This document shows positions 35,643 to 44,401 of a stretch of DNA of 64,000 nt, one piece after another. This DNA comes from Terasakiispira papahanaumokuakeensis (GTDB taxonomy: Bacteria; Pseudomonadota; Gammaproteobacteria; Pseudomonadales; Halomonadaceae), in contig NZ_MDTQ01000001.1 in NCBI RefSeq assembly GCF_001709345.1, positions 62,001 to 126,000 on the forward strand, given 5' to 3'. A program made the translations under genes and the position numbers. Below the pieces are notes generated by a model, which was given only the letters and a program-made list of their open reading frames with translations, was not told where the DNA came from and searched no databases. Positions within the stretch are counted from its first letter, which is position 1, and the number at the start of each line of letters is the position of its first letter.

Positions 35643-37039
35643 GACTCGGCACTCCTGGTCCTTGGGAAACGGATGCTGACTCTTAGCCCGCTGGGGGCTC
35701 GTTCACTGATCTGAAGCGCTGCTTGGTGTTGGCGTGTAATCGTGTCGACAATGGCCAGCCCGAGCCCTGACCCAGCGGTATCTTGACGACCACCTCGCTC
35801 AAAGGGGTGGTGCAGCCGTGGTAACTGGCTGACAGGAACGCCGGGCCCATTATCCTCAATGAATAGCTCAACGTGTTGTGCTGAGGGCAATAACCCCAAA
35901 GTGATTTGTGTGCCTGGCGGTGTGTATTGAAGGGCATTATCAATAAGATTATTGATTAATTCTCTGATCGCCCAGACGTCACCCGGAATCAGTATCGCTT
36001 CTGAGGGGAGATGGTTGAGCCCGAGGTCGTGATGATAACTGTATTCGCGTTCTACCCATTCTAGCGTGACTTCCTGAAGGAGTGTTTTCAAATCCAAGAG
36101 GGTGTCATGCTCTGGTTTTTGGGCATGGCGTAAACGCGCTAGGTTCAGTAGTTGGCTGGCCAGTCGGCTGGTTTTTTGAGCGCTGAGATTGATTTTTTCT
36201 AATGCCGAGTGCCATTGCGAAGGGTCTTGCTGGCCCAATGCCAGCTCGCTGATATTCTGTAGGCCTGCCAGTGGGGTTCTAAGCTGATGACTGGCATCGG
36301 CGGTAAAGCGCAGTAGTGCATCATGATTATCTCGTTGTCGGGCGAATAAGTTATTCAGGGTCTCGACCAGCTCGTCCATCTCCTTTGGGACATTAATATC
36401 CAGCGCATAATTATCATCAGGACGTCTTTGTCGCAGTTGTTGTCGTAGCTTTTTCAGCGGGGCAAGGGCAACGTTCATGGTGGTCATCACCATGAAGGAT
36501 ACGAGTAATACCATCACGAGGAAGCGACCGACGGCGCTTTGAAACAGCTTTTTGGCCAGGGCTTTGCGCCCTTCTGTCGTATGCCCCACCCAAATCTGCA
36601 CGGGATCTTGTTCTTGCCAGCCTGCTGACTGAATGCTTTCACCGAGTAAGCGCCAGCGCTCATGCTGGTAATCCATATCAGCCCATACCGAATGATGCTG
36701 AGCTTGATCCATATCGGTATTGGATAAAGGGATATCCAGGTTGCCTGCCAGAGATTGGCCCTGGGCATTCAGCACACGATAAAAAATACGTTCTTGGTGG
36801 TCGGTTGCCAGCATTTGTAATGCTGCTGATGGGATCATGATATGAGGATGGCCATCTTGCCACTGTATGGCTTCGCTGATGGTTAATACAGCGTCGGATA
36901 AGGCGCGGTCAAATGCGCGAGTGGCCGCACGCTGAGTGCTGTAGTAGGCCTCAAGCAATAACAGCACGCCAATGAGGCCGACCATCAGCAATAGCCAAGC
37001 CAGCAACTGGGCCTTAAGTGAGCGCCCTAACCGCATCAT
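35639..37039 (-). CDS. TctE-like sensor histidine kinase
   Basis: 466 aa. Two membrane helices (about residues 10-30 and 171-190) flank a ~140-residue periplasmic sensor domain of the 2CSK_N/TctE kind. A HAMP-like linker follows, then HisKA with H251 in ASHQLRTPLAG. HATPase_c has the N-box ELINNLIDNALQYTP, the G1 box DNGPGVP and a GSGLGLAI box. It is coupled by 4-bp overlaps to the regulator gene upstream and the binding-protein gene downstream. The TTT operon starting at 38079, transcribed divergently, is its most likely target and indicates a carboxylate signal. Confidence 0.92.
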   Translation of the reverse strand: MMRLGRSLKAQLLAWLLLMVGLIGVLLLLEAYYSTQRAATRAFDRALSDAVLTISEAIQWQDGHPHIMIPSAALQMLATDHQERIFYRVLNAQGQSLAGNLDIPLSNTDMDQAQHHSVWADMDYQHERWRLLGESIQSAGWQEQDPVQIWVGHTTEGRKALAKKLFQSAVGRFLVMVLLVSFMVMTTMNVALAPLKKLRQQLRQRRPDDNYALDINVPKEMDELVETLNNLFARQRDNHDALLRFTADASHQLRTPLAGLQNISELALGQQDPSQWHSALEKINLSAQKTSRLASQLLNLARLRHAQKPEHDTLLDLKTLLQEVTLEWVEREYSYHHDLGLNHLPSEAILIPGDVWAIRELINNLIDNALQYTPPGTQITLGLLPSAQHVELFIEDNGPGVPVSQLPRLHHPFERGGRQDTAGSGLGLAIVDTITRQHQAALQISERAPSGLRVSIRFPRTRSAES

Positions 37040-37704
37040 GATTTTGGTCGCTCCAGCCGATAGCCCAAGCCTCTTAGTGTCCGTATTTGCAAATCGCTGC
37101 CATTTAAGCGTTTGCGTAGACGGCTGATATAGACCTCCAGCGCATTGGAGCCGACTTCGCTATAGCCAAATACCCGGCTTTCTAACACTTCTCGCGGCAC
37201 AATGCTGCCGGCTTGAATCAACAGACTTTCCAGCAGACGCAGCTCCCTTTGAGGTAAATCCAAAGGCGCTCCGTTCAAGATGACATTGCCGCTATCGGTA
37301 TACAGCGTCAACGGGCCATAGCTGAGGCCGTTGTCTGAGCGCTGTTGGCTGCGTCGGATCAAGGCACGTGCACGTGCCTCTAATTCAACGAGAGAAAAGG
37401 GCTTAGGGAGATAATCATCGGCGCCAAGGTTAAGCCCCTGAACTCGATCATCCAGCTGGTCTCGGGCGGTAATGATCATGAACGGTGTCAAATCGCCCCG
37501 TGAGCGTTGCTCTGCCAGAAGTTGGAGCCCTTCTCCATCCGGTAGGCCAAGATCTAGCAATATCAAATCAAACCCCCCTTGGCGGAGAGCGCCACGGGCT
37601 GAAGTTGCGGTATTCATGATATCGATGACATAGCCCTGAGGGGTAAGCGCTTGTTGCACCGCGTCGGCAATCAGCGCGTCATCTTCAATGATAAGTAAAC
37701 GCAT
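37036..37704 (-). CDS. TctD-like OmpR-family response regulator
   Basis: 222 aa. The receiver domain has acidic pocket E7-D9, phospho-acceptor D51 in LILLDLGLPDGEG and the lysine in DYLPKPFSL. The C-terminal winged helix ends LRKRLNGSDLQIRTLRGLGYRL, typical of the OmpR/PhoB class (LPQRELRLLESLL opens the domain). Its stop overlaps the kinase start by 4 bp. TctD in enterobacteria and pseudomonads controls tctCBA or opdH genes; here tctCBA is divergent, across a ~370-bp spacer with inverted and direct repeats. Confidence 0.93.
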   Translation of the reverse strand: MRLLIIEDDALIADAVQQALTPQGYVIDIMNTATSARGALRQGGFDLILLDLGLPDGEGLQLLAEQRSRGDLTPFMIITARDQLDDRVQGLNLGADDYLPKPFSLVELEARARALIRRSQQRSDNGLSYGPLTLYTDSGNVILNGAPLDLPQRELRLLESLLIQAGSIVPREVLESRVFGYSEVGSNALEVYISRLRKRLNGSDLQIRTLRGLGYRLERPKS

Positions 37705-38078
37705 AGGCCTAATCTTATACGCCCAAAGTATTATATGAATAGCGCTATGATGACAGGTTGCTGACAGCAGCTACCCCTAACATCCAATTGTGCTTATTGA
37801 GGCCTGGTCAAAGGCGTTATCTCCAGAGCCATTCAAATGGAAAATAAGCACCACATGCCTGATGGTTTGTTCATTATGACGGACGGTTTGTTAACTGGCT
37901 GTTTTTTAACTGGTTGTTTGTTAATAGTGTGTCCATTCGTGAAATGCGCACACTATTAAAACAGAGCCCAGCATCTAAAACAGAGCCCAGCACCGCTGGC
38001 AGTGAATAACCCCATGTTGAACAAAATCAATGTTGAATAAAACAAGTATTGAATAAAACAACACGACTGGAGTATCCC
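37705..38078. other. Divergent regulatory spacer between tctD-like and tctC genes
   Basis: It holds an 11-bp inverted repeat (separate entry), ~15-bp degenerate repeats TTAACTGGYTGTTT around 37890-37925, and AAAACAGAGCCCAGCA repeated at about 37958 and 37977. TTGAATAAAACAA-like repeats lie just before tctC. Both promoters should lie here. Confidence 0.5.
37921..37959. promoter_or_regulatory. 11-bp perfect inverted repeat in the tct divergent spacer
   Basis: TTAATAGTGTG (37921-37931) and CACACTATTAA (37949-37959) flank 17 bp. The position, 120 bp before tctC, suits a TctD operator or a leader hairpin. Confidence 0.5.
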
Positions 38079-39062
38079 ATGACACTGATTCGCTCTCTGC
38101 GCCATTGCGCAGCTTTAACCCTGTTAGGATCTGCGCTGATCTCAGGACAGAGTCTGGCGGCGGAAAAAACAGAATGTATCGCACCGGCTAAACCTGGCGG
38201 TGGTTATGACTTAACTTGTCGTCTCGCTGCTAATGGCCTCTTAGAGACTGGATTATTGGACCGTCCGATGGTTGTCACTTATATGCCCGGAGGTATCGGC
38301 GCGGTGGCTTATAACCATGTGGTCGGTGTCCGTAGCGATGATGAAAACCTGATTGTTGCCGCCAGCACCGGCGCTGCGGTCAATTTGGCGCTGGGTAAGT
38401 TTGGTCGTTTTGGGCCAGACCAAGTGCGTTGGGTTGGCGCTTTGGGGGTTGACTATGGTGCGGTCGTGGTCAGTGCTGATGCGCCTTGGCATAACCTCGA
38501 TGAATTGCTGCAGGATATGAAAAAGAATCCAGGCAGTATTCCTTTTGGTGCCGGTGGTACTGTGGGCAGCCAAGACTGGATGAAAGCGGCGCTGGTGGCC
38601 AAATCGGCTGACATTGCACCACGCAATTTGCGCTATGTGGCCTTCGAAGGGGGCGGTGAAGCGCTGGCGGCACTGTTAGGTGGCCACATCAAGGTATTCA
38701 CCGGTGATTTGTCTGAACTTCAATCTCAGCTCGAGGGTGGCAAAATTCGAGTATTGGCGGCCCTGTCTGATGAACGTCAGGAAGGCCCTTATGCCGATAT
38801 CCCCACAGCGAAAGAGCAGGGTTATGACGTGACCTGGCCGATCTGGCGGGGCTATTACATGGGTAAAGACGTCAGTGATGAGCAATATCAGGCTTGGGTT
38901 GATCGTTTAACTGAGCTGGATGACAACCCTGAGTTTGCCAAAATGCGTGCTGATCGTGGTCTCTTCCCGATGCATAAATTTGGCCCCGAGTTTGATCAGT
39001 ATGTGAAATCTCAAATTCAGCAATTCAAAGATCTGGCGACTGAAGTAGGTTTAACGAAATGA
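38079..39062 (+). CDS. tctC: TTT transporter substrate-binding protein TctC
   Basis: 327 aa from the ATG at 38079, with GGAG upstream. Signal peptide cleaved near SLAA (about residue 26). The TctC/Bug fold is marked by ECIAPAKPGGGYDLTCR, FGAGGTVGSQDWMKAAL and KVFTGDLSEL. In the tripartite tricarboxylate system it captures citrate or related carboxylates in the periplasm and delivers them to TctAB. It overlaps tctB by 4 bp (ATGA). It is strongly similar to the orphan protein encoded at 235-1254. Confidence 0.95.
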   Translation: MTLIRSLRHCAALTLLGSALISGQSLAAEKTECIAPAKPGGGYDLTCRLAANGLLETGLLDRPMVVTYMPGGIGAVAYNHVVGVRSDDENLIVAASTGAAVNLALGKFGRFGPDQVRWVGALGVDYGAVVVSADAPWHNLDELLQDMKKNPGSIPFGAGGTVGSQDWMKAALVAKSADIAPRNLRYVAFEGGGEALAALLGGHIKVFTGDLSELQSQLEGGKIRVLAALSDERQEGPYADIPTAKEQGYDVTWPIWRGYYMGKDVSDEQYQAWVDRLTELDDNPEFAKMRADRGLFPMHKFGPEFDQYVKSQIQQFKDLATEVGLTK

Positions 39063-39508
39063 TGCGTGCCGCCGACCGTATTTTGGGAATAGCCCTGCTC
39101 GGTCTGGCGGCATTTGTCGCCGTCCAGGCTCAGAGCTTTTATGTGCCATTCAGTTATGACCCGGTTGGGCCTAAAGCCTTTCCGGTCGGTCTTGCGATTA
39201 TTCTGGCCCTCTTATCCTTAGTCTTGATCTTGCGCCCAGGCCCTAATGGGCAGTGGCCTTCAGCGGCAACGTGTTGTCGTTTGGTTGGGGTGCTTGTGAT
39301 CATGGGCGTTTATGCGCTGCTGTTTACGCGTTTGGGATACACCTTGTCTACCGGACTGGCCATTTTGTGTCTGGCCCGAAGTTTCGGCGCCTCTTGGGTT
39401 AAAGCGCTGGTCACTGCTGTTGTGATGGCGGTTGTGACTTATTTTCTGTTCAGCGATGTGTTGGAAATCTCGCTGCCCTCCGGTCAATGGTTGACGGCAC
39501 TGTCCTAG
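39059..39508 (+). CDS. tctB: TTT transporter small membrane subunit TctB
   Basis: 149 aa with four hydrophobic segments, the standard size and topology of TctB. VPFSYDPVGPKAFPVGLAII near residue 22 is the conserved family block. It sits between tctC (4-bp overlap) and tctA (gap of 9 bp), the canonical order. It stabilises or assists the large permease TctA. Confidence 0.93.
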   Translation: MMRAADRILGIALLGLAAFVAVQAQSFYVPFSYDPVGPKAFPVGLAIILALLSLVLILRPGPNGQWPSAATCCRLVGVLVIMGVYALLFTRLGYTLSTGLAILCLARSFGASWVKALVTAVVMAVVTYFLFSDVLEISLPSGQWLTALS

Positions 39509-39517
39509 AGGTTTGTC

Positions 39518-41014
39518 ATGTTCGATTTTTTGATTCAGGGCTTTGATGTTGCCCTCACACCACTGAATCTGGGGCTGGCCTTTGCGGGTGCTTTGATGGG
39601 CACCCTTTTTGGGGCTTTACCTGGGATTGGGCCGATTAATGGCATCGCGATTCTAATGCCACTGGCGTATACCTTGGGGTTGCCTGCTGAGTCTGCACTG
39701 ATCCTATTGGCGGGCATCTATACTGGCGCCGAGTATGGCGGTCGAATGTCCAGTATTTTGTTGAATGTCCCGGGGGATGCTGGCGCCGTAATGACCACGT
39801 TGGATGGTTACCCGCTGGCCAAAAAAGGGATGGCAGGGCCGGCATTAGGGCTCTCTGCGGTCAGCTCCTTCATTGGTGCGTCGATCGCGATCCTGGGTTT
39901 GACGCTGTTTGCCCCATTGCTGGCGAAATTTGCTGTGATGTTCGGCCCTGCTGAGCTCTTCGTGATGATGGTGTTTGCCTTCTCCTCAATGGCGGTCATG
40001 ATGGGTAAAGACCCGATCAAAACAGCCATTGGTGCCGTACTGGGGATTTTAATTGGCATTATTGGCGTGGATTCGGGTACCGGTGTTTTACGCTATACCT
40101 TTGATTTACCTGAGCTCTATGACGGTATTGATTTTGTCGTCATGATTATTGGGCTTTTCGCGATCAGTGAAATTCTACTGATGCTGGAAAGTCGCCATAA
40201 CCCTGCCGGTGAGGCAGAAATGCCCGTTGTCGGCCGAGTGCTGGTGAGCATGAAAGAAGTTCTGTTTTGTAAGGCCGCAATGCTGCGCTCGGGCTTGATT
40301 GGGTTTCTGATTGGTGTGCTACCAGGGACTGGCGCCTCTGTGGCTGGGGCGGTTTCCTATACCACTGAAAAACGCCTCAGTGATACCGAAGGTACTTTCG
40401 GTGAAGGTGATATGCGTGGGCTAGCCGCGCCTGAAGCGGCGAATAACGCATCCGCTGCCGGTGCTTTTGTTCCCATGTTGACCTTGGGTATTCCGGGCTC
40501 AGGTACAACGGCGGTCCTGTTAGGCGCGCTGATGCTTTATAACATCACTCCAGGGCCGATGATGTTTACTGAGCATGCTGATGTGGCGGGCGGCCTGATC
40601 GCATCGCTGTACATTGGTAACTTGGTGCTGCTGCTATTAAACCTGCCTCTGGCTGGCTTGTTTGCCAAGGTTCTGACGATTCCACGCTGGGTGTTAGTGC
40701 CCGCGATTGCGGTGCTGTCTTTTGTTGGGGTCTATCAGCTGCATTCCGATCTGAGCGCTATCTATCTCATGCTGGTGATTGGGGTGGTCGGCTATCTTTT
40801 GCGTAAGCTCGGCTTCTCGCTGGCGACGGTCATCCTGGGTTATGTGTTAGGTGGTTTGATGGAAGATAACCTGCGCCGAGCCTTGTCGATCAGTGGTGGG
40901 GATCTGGGCATCTTGTGGCAATCTGGGATTTCGATTGGGCTATGGGTCGCCTCTGTGGTGATCCTGATCGGGCCTTGGCTCTGGGGCCGTGTAAGGCGCT
41001 CGATGCAAGCTTAA
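39518..41014 (+). CDS. tctA: TTT transporter large permease TctA
   Basis: 498 aa, about 12 hydrophobic segments. Two Gly/Pro-rich repeats typical of TctA are visible: GTLFGALPGIGPINGIAIL (near residue 29) and GFLIGVLPGTGASVAGAVSY (near 266); LGIPGSGTTAVLLGAL (near 322) is the third conserved block. It drives cation-coupled uptake of the bound carboxylate. A strong terminator lies ~130 bp past the stop, so tctCBA forms a closed three-gene operon. Confidence 0.95.
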   Translation: MFDFLIQGFDVALTPLNLGLAFAGALMGTLFGALPGIGPINGIAILMPLAYTLGLPAESALILLAGIYTGAEYGGRMSSILLNVPGDAGAVMTTLDGYPLAKKGMAGPALGLSAVSSFIGASIAILGLTLFAPLLAKFAVMFGPAELFVMMVFAFSSMAVMMGKDPIKTAIGAVLGILIGIIGVDSGTGVLRYTFDLPELYDGIDFVVMIIGLFAISEILLMLESRHNPAGEAEMPVVGRVLVSMKEVLFCKAAMLRSGLIGFLIGVLPGTGASVAGAVSYTTEKRLSDTEGTFGEGDMRGLAAPEAANNASAAGAFVPMLTLGIPGSGTTAVLLGALMLYNITPGPMMFTEHADVAGGLIASLYIGNLVLLLLNLPLAGLFAKVLTIPRWVLVPAIAVLSFVGVYQLHSDLSAIYLMLVIGVVGYLLRKLGFSLATVILGYVLGGLMEDNLRRALSISGGDLGILWQSGISIGLWVASVVILIGPWLWGRVRRSMQA

Positions 41015-41143
41015 TGATGTGACGAGGCATCCCGTTTAAAAAACACTTTCTCTTCGTTGTTGTTTTGGTCGTGATTGATCAAGCGTGATTTTTCGGAGCC
41101 AAGGCTTCTGTTTGAAAACGCGCTCAGCCAAGGATATATCGAC

Positions 41144-41172
41144 AACCCGGCTTTGATTAGCCGGGTTTTTTT
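41144..41172 (+). terminator. Rho-independent terminator of tctCBA
   Basis: AACCCGGCT (41144-41152) and AGCCGGGTT (41159-41167) form a 9-bp stem with a 6-nt loop, followed by a run of T to 41172 on the plus strand. Confidence 0.93.
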
Positions 41173-41187
41173 ATACCATCGAGAAAG

Positions 41188-41670
41188 TCAGTGCTGTGGA
41201 TGATCGCCTGACTGGCGTTGCGCGTTGAAAAACCGCTGCAGCAGCTGACGACAGCGGCCTTTTAAAACACCTCCTCGGACGACAACCTTGTGTGGATACC
41301 AGGGTTGATCAAATAGATTGCAAATCGAGGCGTGAACCCCGGTTTTAGGTTCTTTCGCACCGTAAATGACTTCCGCAATGCGCGCATGGATGATAGCGCC
41401 GGCACACATTGTGCAAGGCTCCAGCGTGACAAATAAACGACATCCGTTCAGACGGTAATTCTGTTGATGACCGGCGGCATCGCGTAGCGCCATGATTTCG
41501 GCATGGGCTGATGGATCATGATGTTGTATCGGTTGGTTAAAACCACACCCGATGATTTCATTTTGGGCATTAACCACGACCGCCCCCACAGGCACCTCGC
41601 CTAAGGCAAGCCCTTGATGGGCTTGATCCAGCGCCCGATACATAAAGTACTCATCTTTGTGCTGTGTCAT
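41188..41670 (-). CDS. tadA: tRNA-specific adenosine deaminase TadA
   Basis: 160 aa. Zinc deaminase that converts A34 to inosine in tRNA-Arg(ACG). Catalytic motif HAEIMALRDAAG gives H56 and E58; PCTMCAGAI gives C86 and C89, completing the zinc site. The N-terminal MYRALDQAHQGLALGEVPVGAVV matches E. coli TadA. The gene is unrelated to the pilus ATPase also called TadA in the tad locus below. It converges on the tct operon. A 14-bp triple repeat lies upstream of its start. Confidence 0.95.
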   Translation of the reverse strand: MTQHKDEYFMYRALDQAHQGLALGEVPVGAVVVNAQNEIIGCGFNQPIQHHDPSAHAEIMALRDAAGHQQNYRLNGCRLFVTLEPCTMCAGAIIHARIAEVIYGAKEPKTGVHASICNLFDQPWYPHKVVVRGGVLKGRCRQLLQRFFNAQRQSGDHPQH

Positions 41671-41720
41671 ATGTATGGCGTCACCTGTGGTGTATTACGT
41701 GTATTGTGAATTGACGTTTA

Positions 41721-41762
41721 GTGGTTGAGTCGCAGTGGTTGAGCTGCGGTGGTTGAGTCGCG
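41721..41762. repeat. Three tandem 14-bp units upstream of tadA
   Basis: GTGGTTGAGTCGCA, GTGGTTGAGCTGCG and GTGGTTGAGTCGCG start at 41721, 41735 and 41749. They lie 51 bp before the tRNA deaminase start codon. Confidence 0.85.
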
Positions 41763-41969
41763 TCATAAAACGGGTGGGAGCGAAAAATCTAAATCATTCA
41801 TTTTTGGCAAGATAGTTTATGCTTAAAAATGCCCTGCTTGAAAGTATCCTGATGTGTGCTGAATGGTCTTTATGCATGTTGAATTCTCCTTATTGGGTGA
41901 AATGCGGTCAGAAGTTGCTTGCGGGATGCGATGATCGTGGACGAGGAAAATAAGAACGAGGATCTGCGC

Positions 41970-43931
41970 ATGGCGAAAAAGCTTTATCTGCTGATTGGTC
42001 GCCAGGTGACGCTGGGGTTTATTGTCTTGACGTTCTTACTGGTCGTGGTGGTCGGTGCGGGGATGTTCGGGCTGTTGCATCAACACCACCAGGCCATGAC
42101 GTTGCGGGAAGATTACAGTTTTGTCCGTGAACGTTTAGAGCGGCTACGGGTTGATGTGGCCATGATGCGCCGTTATGAAAAGGATATTCTGCTGCACTAT
42201 AGTGAACCGACGACACGTGATGCTTATTTTGGACAATGGCAACGATATTATGACAATGCCTATCGTGGGACGCGAGATTTAGCCGAGTTGCCTCAAGCAC
42301 CTGAGCTCTTGACCCGCCTGACTCGCACCATGTTGACGCATTTAGAGCGCTACTCTGAGGGCATGTCGCTATTGTCGGGCGACCTGGTTGCGGGTCGTAT
42401 TACCTCGCCGAAAATAGGTAATCAGGTGGTTGAGCTGTATCAATCCAATCTGCGCGAGTTAGATACCGCTCTGCTGCAAACCAGTAGTTATCTGACCAGT
42501 CGGGAGGCTCATTTTTATGAAGCCTCCTATGGTTTACGTAATCAGATGCTGGTTGTGATTGGAGGGCTTGGATTGCTGGCATTATTAGCCAGTTTATTTG
42601 TTGCTTTCACCGTCACTCGTCGCGCTCGCACGATTGCCCTTCAATTAGACTATCAAGCGACTCACGATGACCTGACTGGGCTGTTGAACAGGCGAGGCTT
42701 TGAACGAGAAGTCGCATCCCGGTCGCATTTTCTCGACAAGGCGTCACTCGTTCAAGCGTTGTTTTACATCGATTTAGACCAGTTCAAACTGGTCAATGAT
42801 GTGTGTGGGCATACTGCGGGTGATGAGCTATTGCAGCAGCTATGCCAGGTGATGAAGGAAGTTTTGCCTGAAAAGGCTGTTTTGGCCCGTATTGGTGGTG
42901 ATGAGTTCGCGCTCTATGTCGATTTAGAGCAAATGGAAGATATTCCCTGGTTGGCCCAACGTTTATTGGATGCGGTACAGCAATATCGGTTTGCCTGGGA
43001 AAGCCGGTTTTTTGCTGTGAGTGCAAGCATCGGCATCATTCAGTTAGAAGAAGATGGAAGGCTGTTAAGGACGAGCTTGGGCAGAGCTGACGCGGCTTGT
43101 TTTATGGCCAAGGATCGTGGTCGCAACCAGTATGTATTGTTGGATGAGGCTGACCTGAAAAGTAGTGAATGGCAAAGTCAGGTGGATTGGGCCGCTCGTA
43201 TTACAGAATTAATTGAATCGGACCGGCTACGCCTTCATTTTCAGCGTATTTTGCCGGTTGCGAACCCCGGTGATCGCTATAACAAGTGTGAGGTCTTGTT
43301 AAGAGCGCTGGATGATGACGGTGAGCTGATTATGCCGGGGGTGTTTATTCCTGCGGCAGAGCGTTTTTCGTTGATGAAGAACTTGGACCGTTGGGTGGTT
43401 CAGGCGGTGCTGCGTAATATTCAGGCGGGAGGCGAGTTATCACGGTTTCGTACCATTAGCCTCAATTTATCCGGAGATGCGATGAGTGACCCGGAATTTT
43501 GCCAATTTCTAGAGGCTCAGTTGGAACATAGTGGGGTTGATGGGCATCGCTTGTGCTTCGAGGTGACTGAAACGGTCGCGATTAATAACTTTGATCATGC
43601 CATACATTTGATCAGTGCCCTGAAACAGTACCATTGCCGCTTCGCTTTAGATGATTTTGGTGCCGGTGTTTCTTCCTTCGGCTACTTGAAGCGTTTACCG
43701 GTTGATGTGTTGAAAATCGATGGCGCTTTTATTCGTAATGTGAATTTGGATGCCGTTGATCAAGCCATGGTGCGGTCTGTGGTCGATGTCGCCAATAGTT
43801 TGAACCTGCTGACCGTGGCTGAGTTTGTTGATAACCCTGAGGTGATGGCTTGGCTTGAAGCCAATGGTGTGGACTATGCCCAAGGCTTTTATCTGCATAA
43901 ACCCGAACCTGTTGATGGTGCTGATGCTTAA
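41970..43931 (+). CDS. Membrane GGDEF-EAL protein (cyclic-di-GMP metabolism)
   Basis: 653 aa from the ATG at 41970, which has a GAGGA site; the in-frame ATG at 41919 would add 17 polar residues. A first membrane helix (about residues 15-38), a ~150-residue helical periplasmic sensor region and a second helix (about 192-212) precede the catalytic part. The cyclase motif GGDEF (309-313) is intact, but the RxxD inhibitory site upstream of it is missing. The EAL domain has the variant EVL (E441) plus LNLSGD, FEVTET and LDDFGAG, so the phosphodiesterase residues look intact. Both activities are possible. It lies upstream of a two-component system and the Flp pilus locus, which fits control of surface attachment. 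Confidence 0.9.
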   Translation: MAKKLYLLIGRQVTLGFIVLTFLLVVVVGAGMFGLLHQHHQAMTLREDYSFVRERLERLRVDVAMMRRYEKDILLHYSEPTTRDAYFGQWQRYYDNAYRGTRDLAELPQAPELLTRLTRTMLTHLERYSEGMSLLSGDLVAGRITSPKIGNQVVELYQSNLRELDTALLQTSSYLTSREAHFYEASYGLRNQMLVVIGGLGLLALLASLFVAFTVTRRARTIALQLDYQATHDDLTGLLNRRGFEREVASRSHFLDKASLVQALFYIDLDQFKLVNDVCGHTAGDELLQQLCQVMKEVLPEKAVLARIGGDEFALYVDLEQMEDIPWLAQRLLDAVQQYRFAWESRFFAVSASIGIIQLEEDGRLLRTSLGRADAACFMAKDRGRNQYVLLDEADLKSSEWQSQVDWAARITELIESDRLRLHFQRILPVANPGDRYNKCEVLLRALDDDGELIMPGVFIPAAERFSLMKNLDRWVVQAVLRNIQAGGELSRFRTISLNLSGDAMSDPEFCQFLEAQLEHSGVDGHRLCFEVTETVAINNFDHAIHLISALKQYHCRFALDDFGAGVSSFGYLKRLPVDVLKIDGAFIRNVNLDAVDQAMVRSVVDVANSLNLLTVAEFVDNPEVMAWLEANGVDYAQGFYLHKPEPVDGADA

Positions 43932-43986
43932 TCGGGTATGAGCACCGCGTATTGCTTCTCTGGGTGGTTCAAGTGTTTCCGCCTTG

Positions 43987-44028
43987 CTTTTCTCTTTTCT
44001 CTTTTCTCTTTTCTCTTTTCTCTTTTTT
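43987..44028. repeat. 7-bp simple sequence repeat, about six units
   Basis: CTTTTCT is repeated five times in perfect register and then continues into CTTTTTT. It lies ~55 bp past the GGDEF-EAL stop. Seven-bp units can change copy number by slippage. Confidence 0.9.
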
Positions 44029-44401
44029 ATCGCATTGTCTCTCGTTTCGCTTCTCTAGGCCATCTCCGGTGGCCGAAGTACTTGTTCTTTGGGTTATTTT
44101 TTTTATTTATGAGAATGTTAATAATTATCATTTGATTTAAGGTTTAATAAAACTTAATCTTTACCCCTCTCAATTCCTGATAGAACTGACCTTGCTTAAA
44201 CAGACCTTGATGTTCAGTCAGTCCACCATTTCGATGAGGGGGATGACGAGCGGTCTTCGTTAGGTGCTTGTCCCCGCTGGGTACTGGCTATTCAAGGTGT
44301 TCGTCATTGATCGGTCTGTTGAGTGTTGCTTGTTGAGATTGCCTGTTGGTTGAGCCGTGCTTCTTGAGCGTTATCAGCGGTTGTGTCGGAGGGTATGGGA
44401 A
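44029..44401. other. Leader region of the two-component and tad locus
   Basis: It contains a Fur-like box (separate entry) and A/T-rich sequence. Small ORFs here are Phe/Leu-rich products of the simple repeat and are not considered genes. Probable promoter region of the response regulator gene at 44402. Confidence 0.4.
44116..44130. promoter_or_regulatory. Fur-like box upstream of the two-component system
   Basis: TGTTAATAATTATCA matches the 7-1-7 Fur pattern TGATAATNATTATCA at 14 of 15 positions, not counting the central base as a mismatch. It lies ~270 bp before the response regulator gene at 44402. Confidence 0.5.

Noticed and set aside
43938..44140. Phe/Leu-rich ORFs (62-65 aa) after the GGDEF-EAL gene
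   Set aside because: They are the 7-bp CTTTTCT repeat read in frame; no ribosome site or family support.
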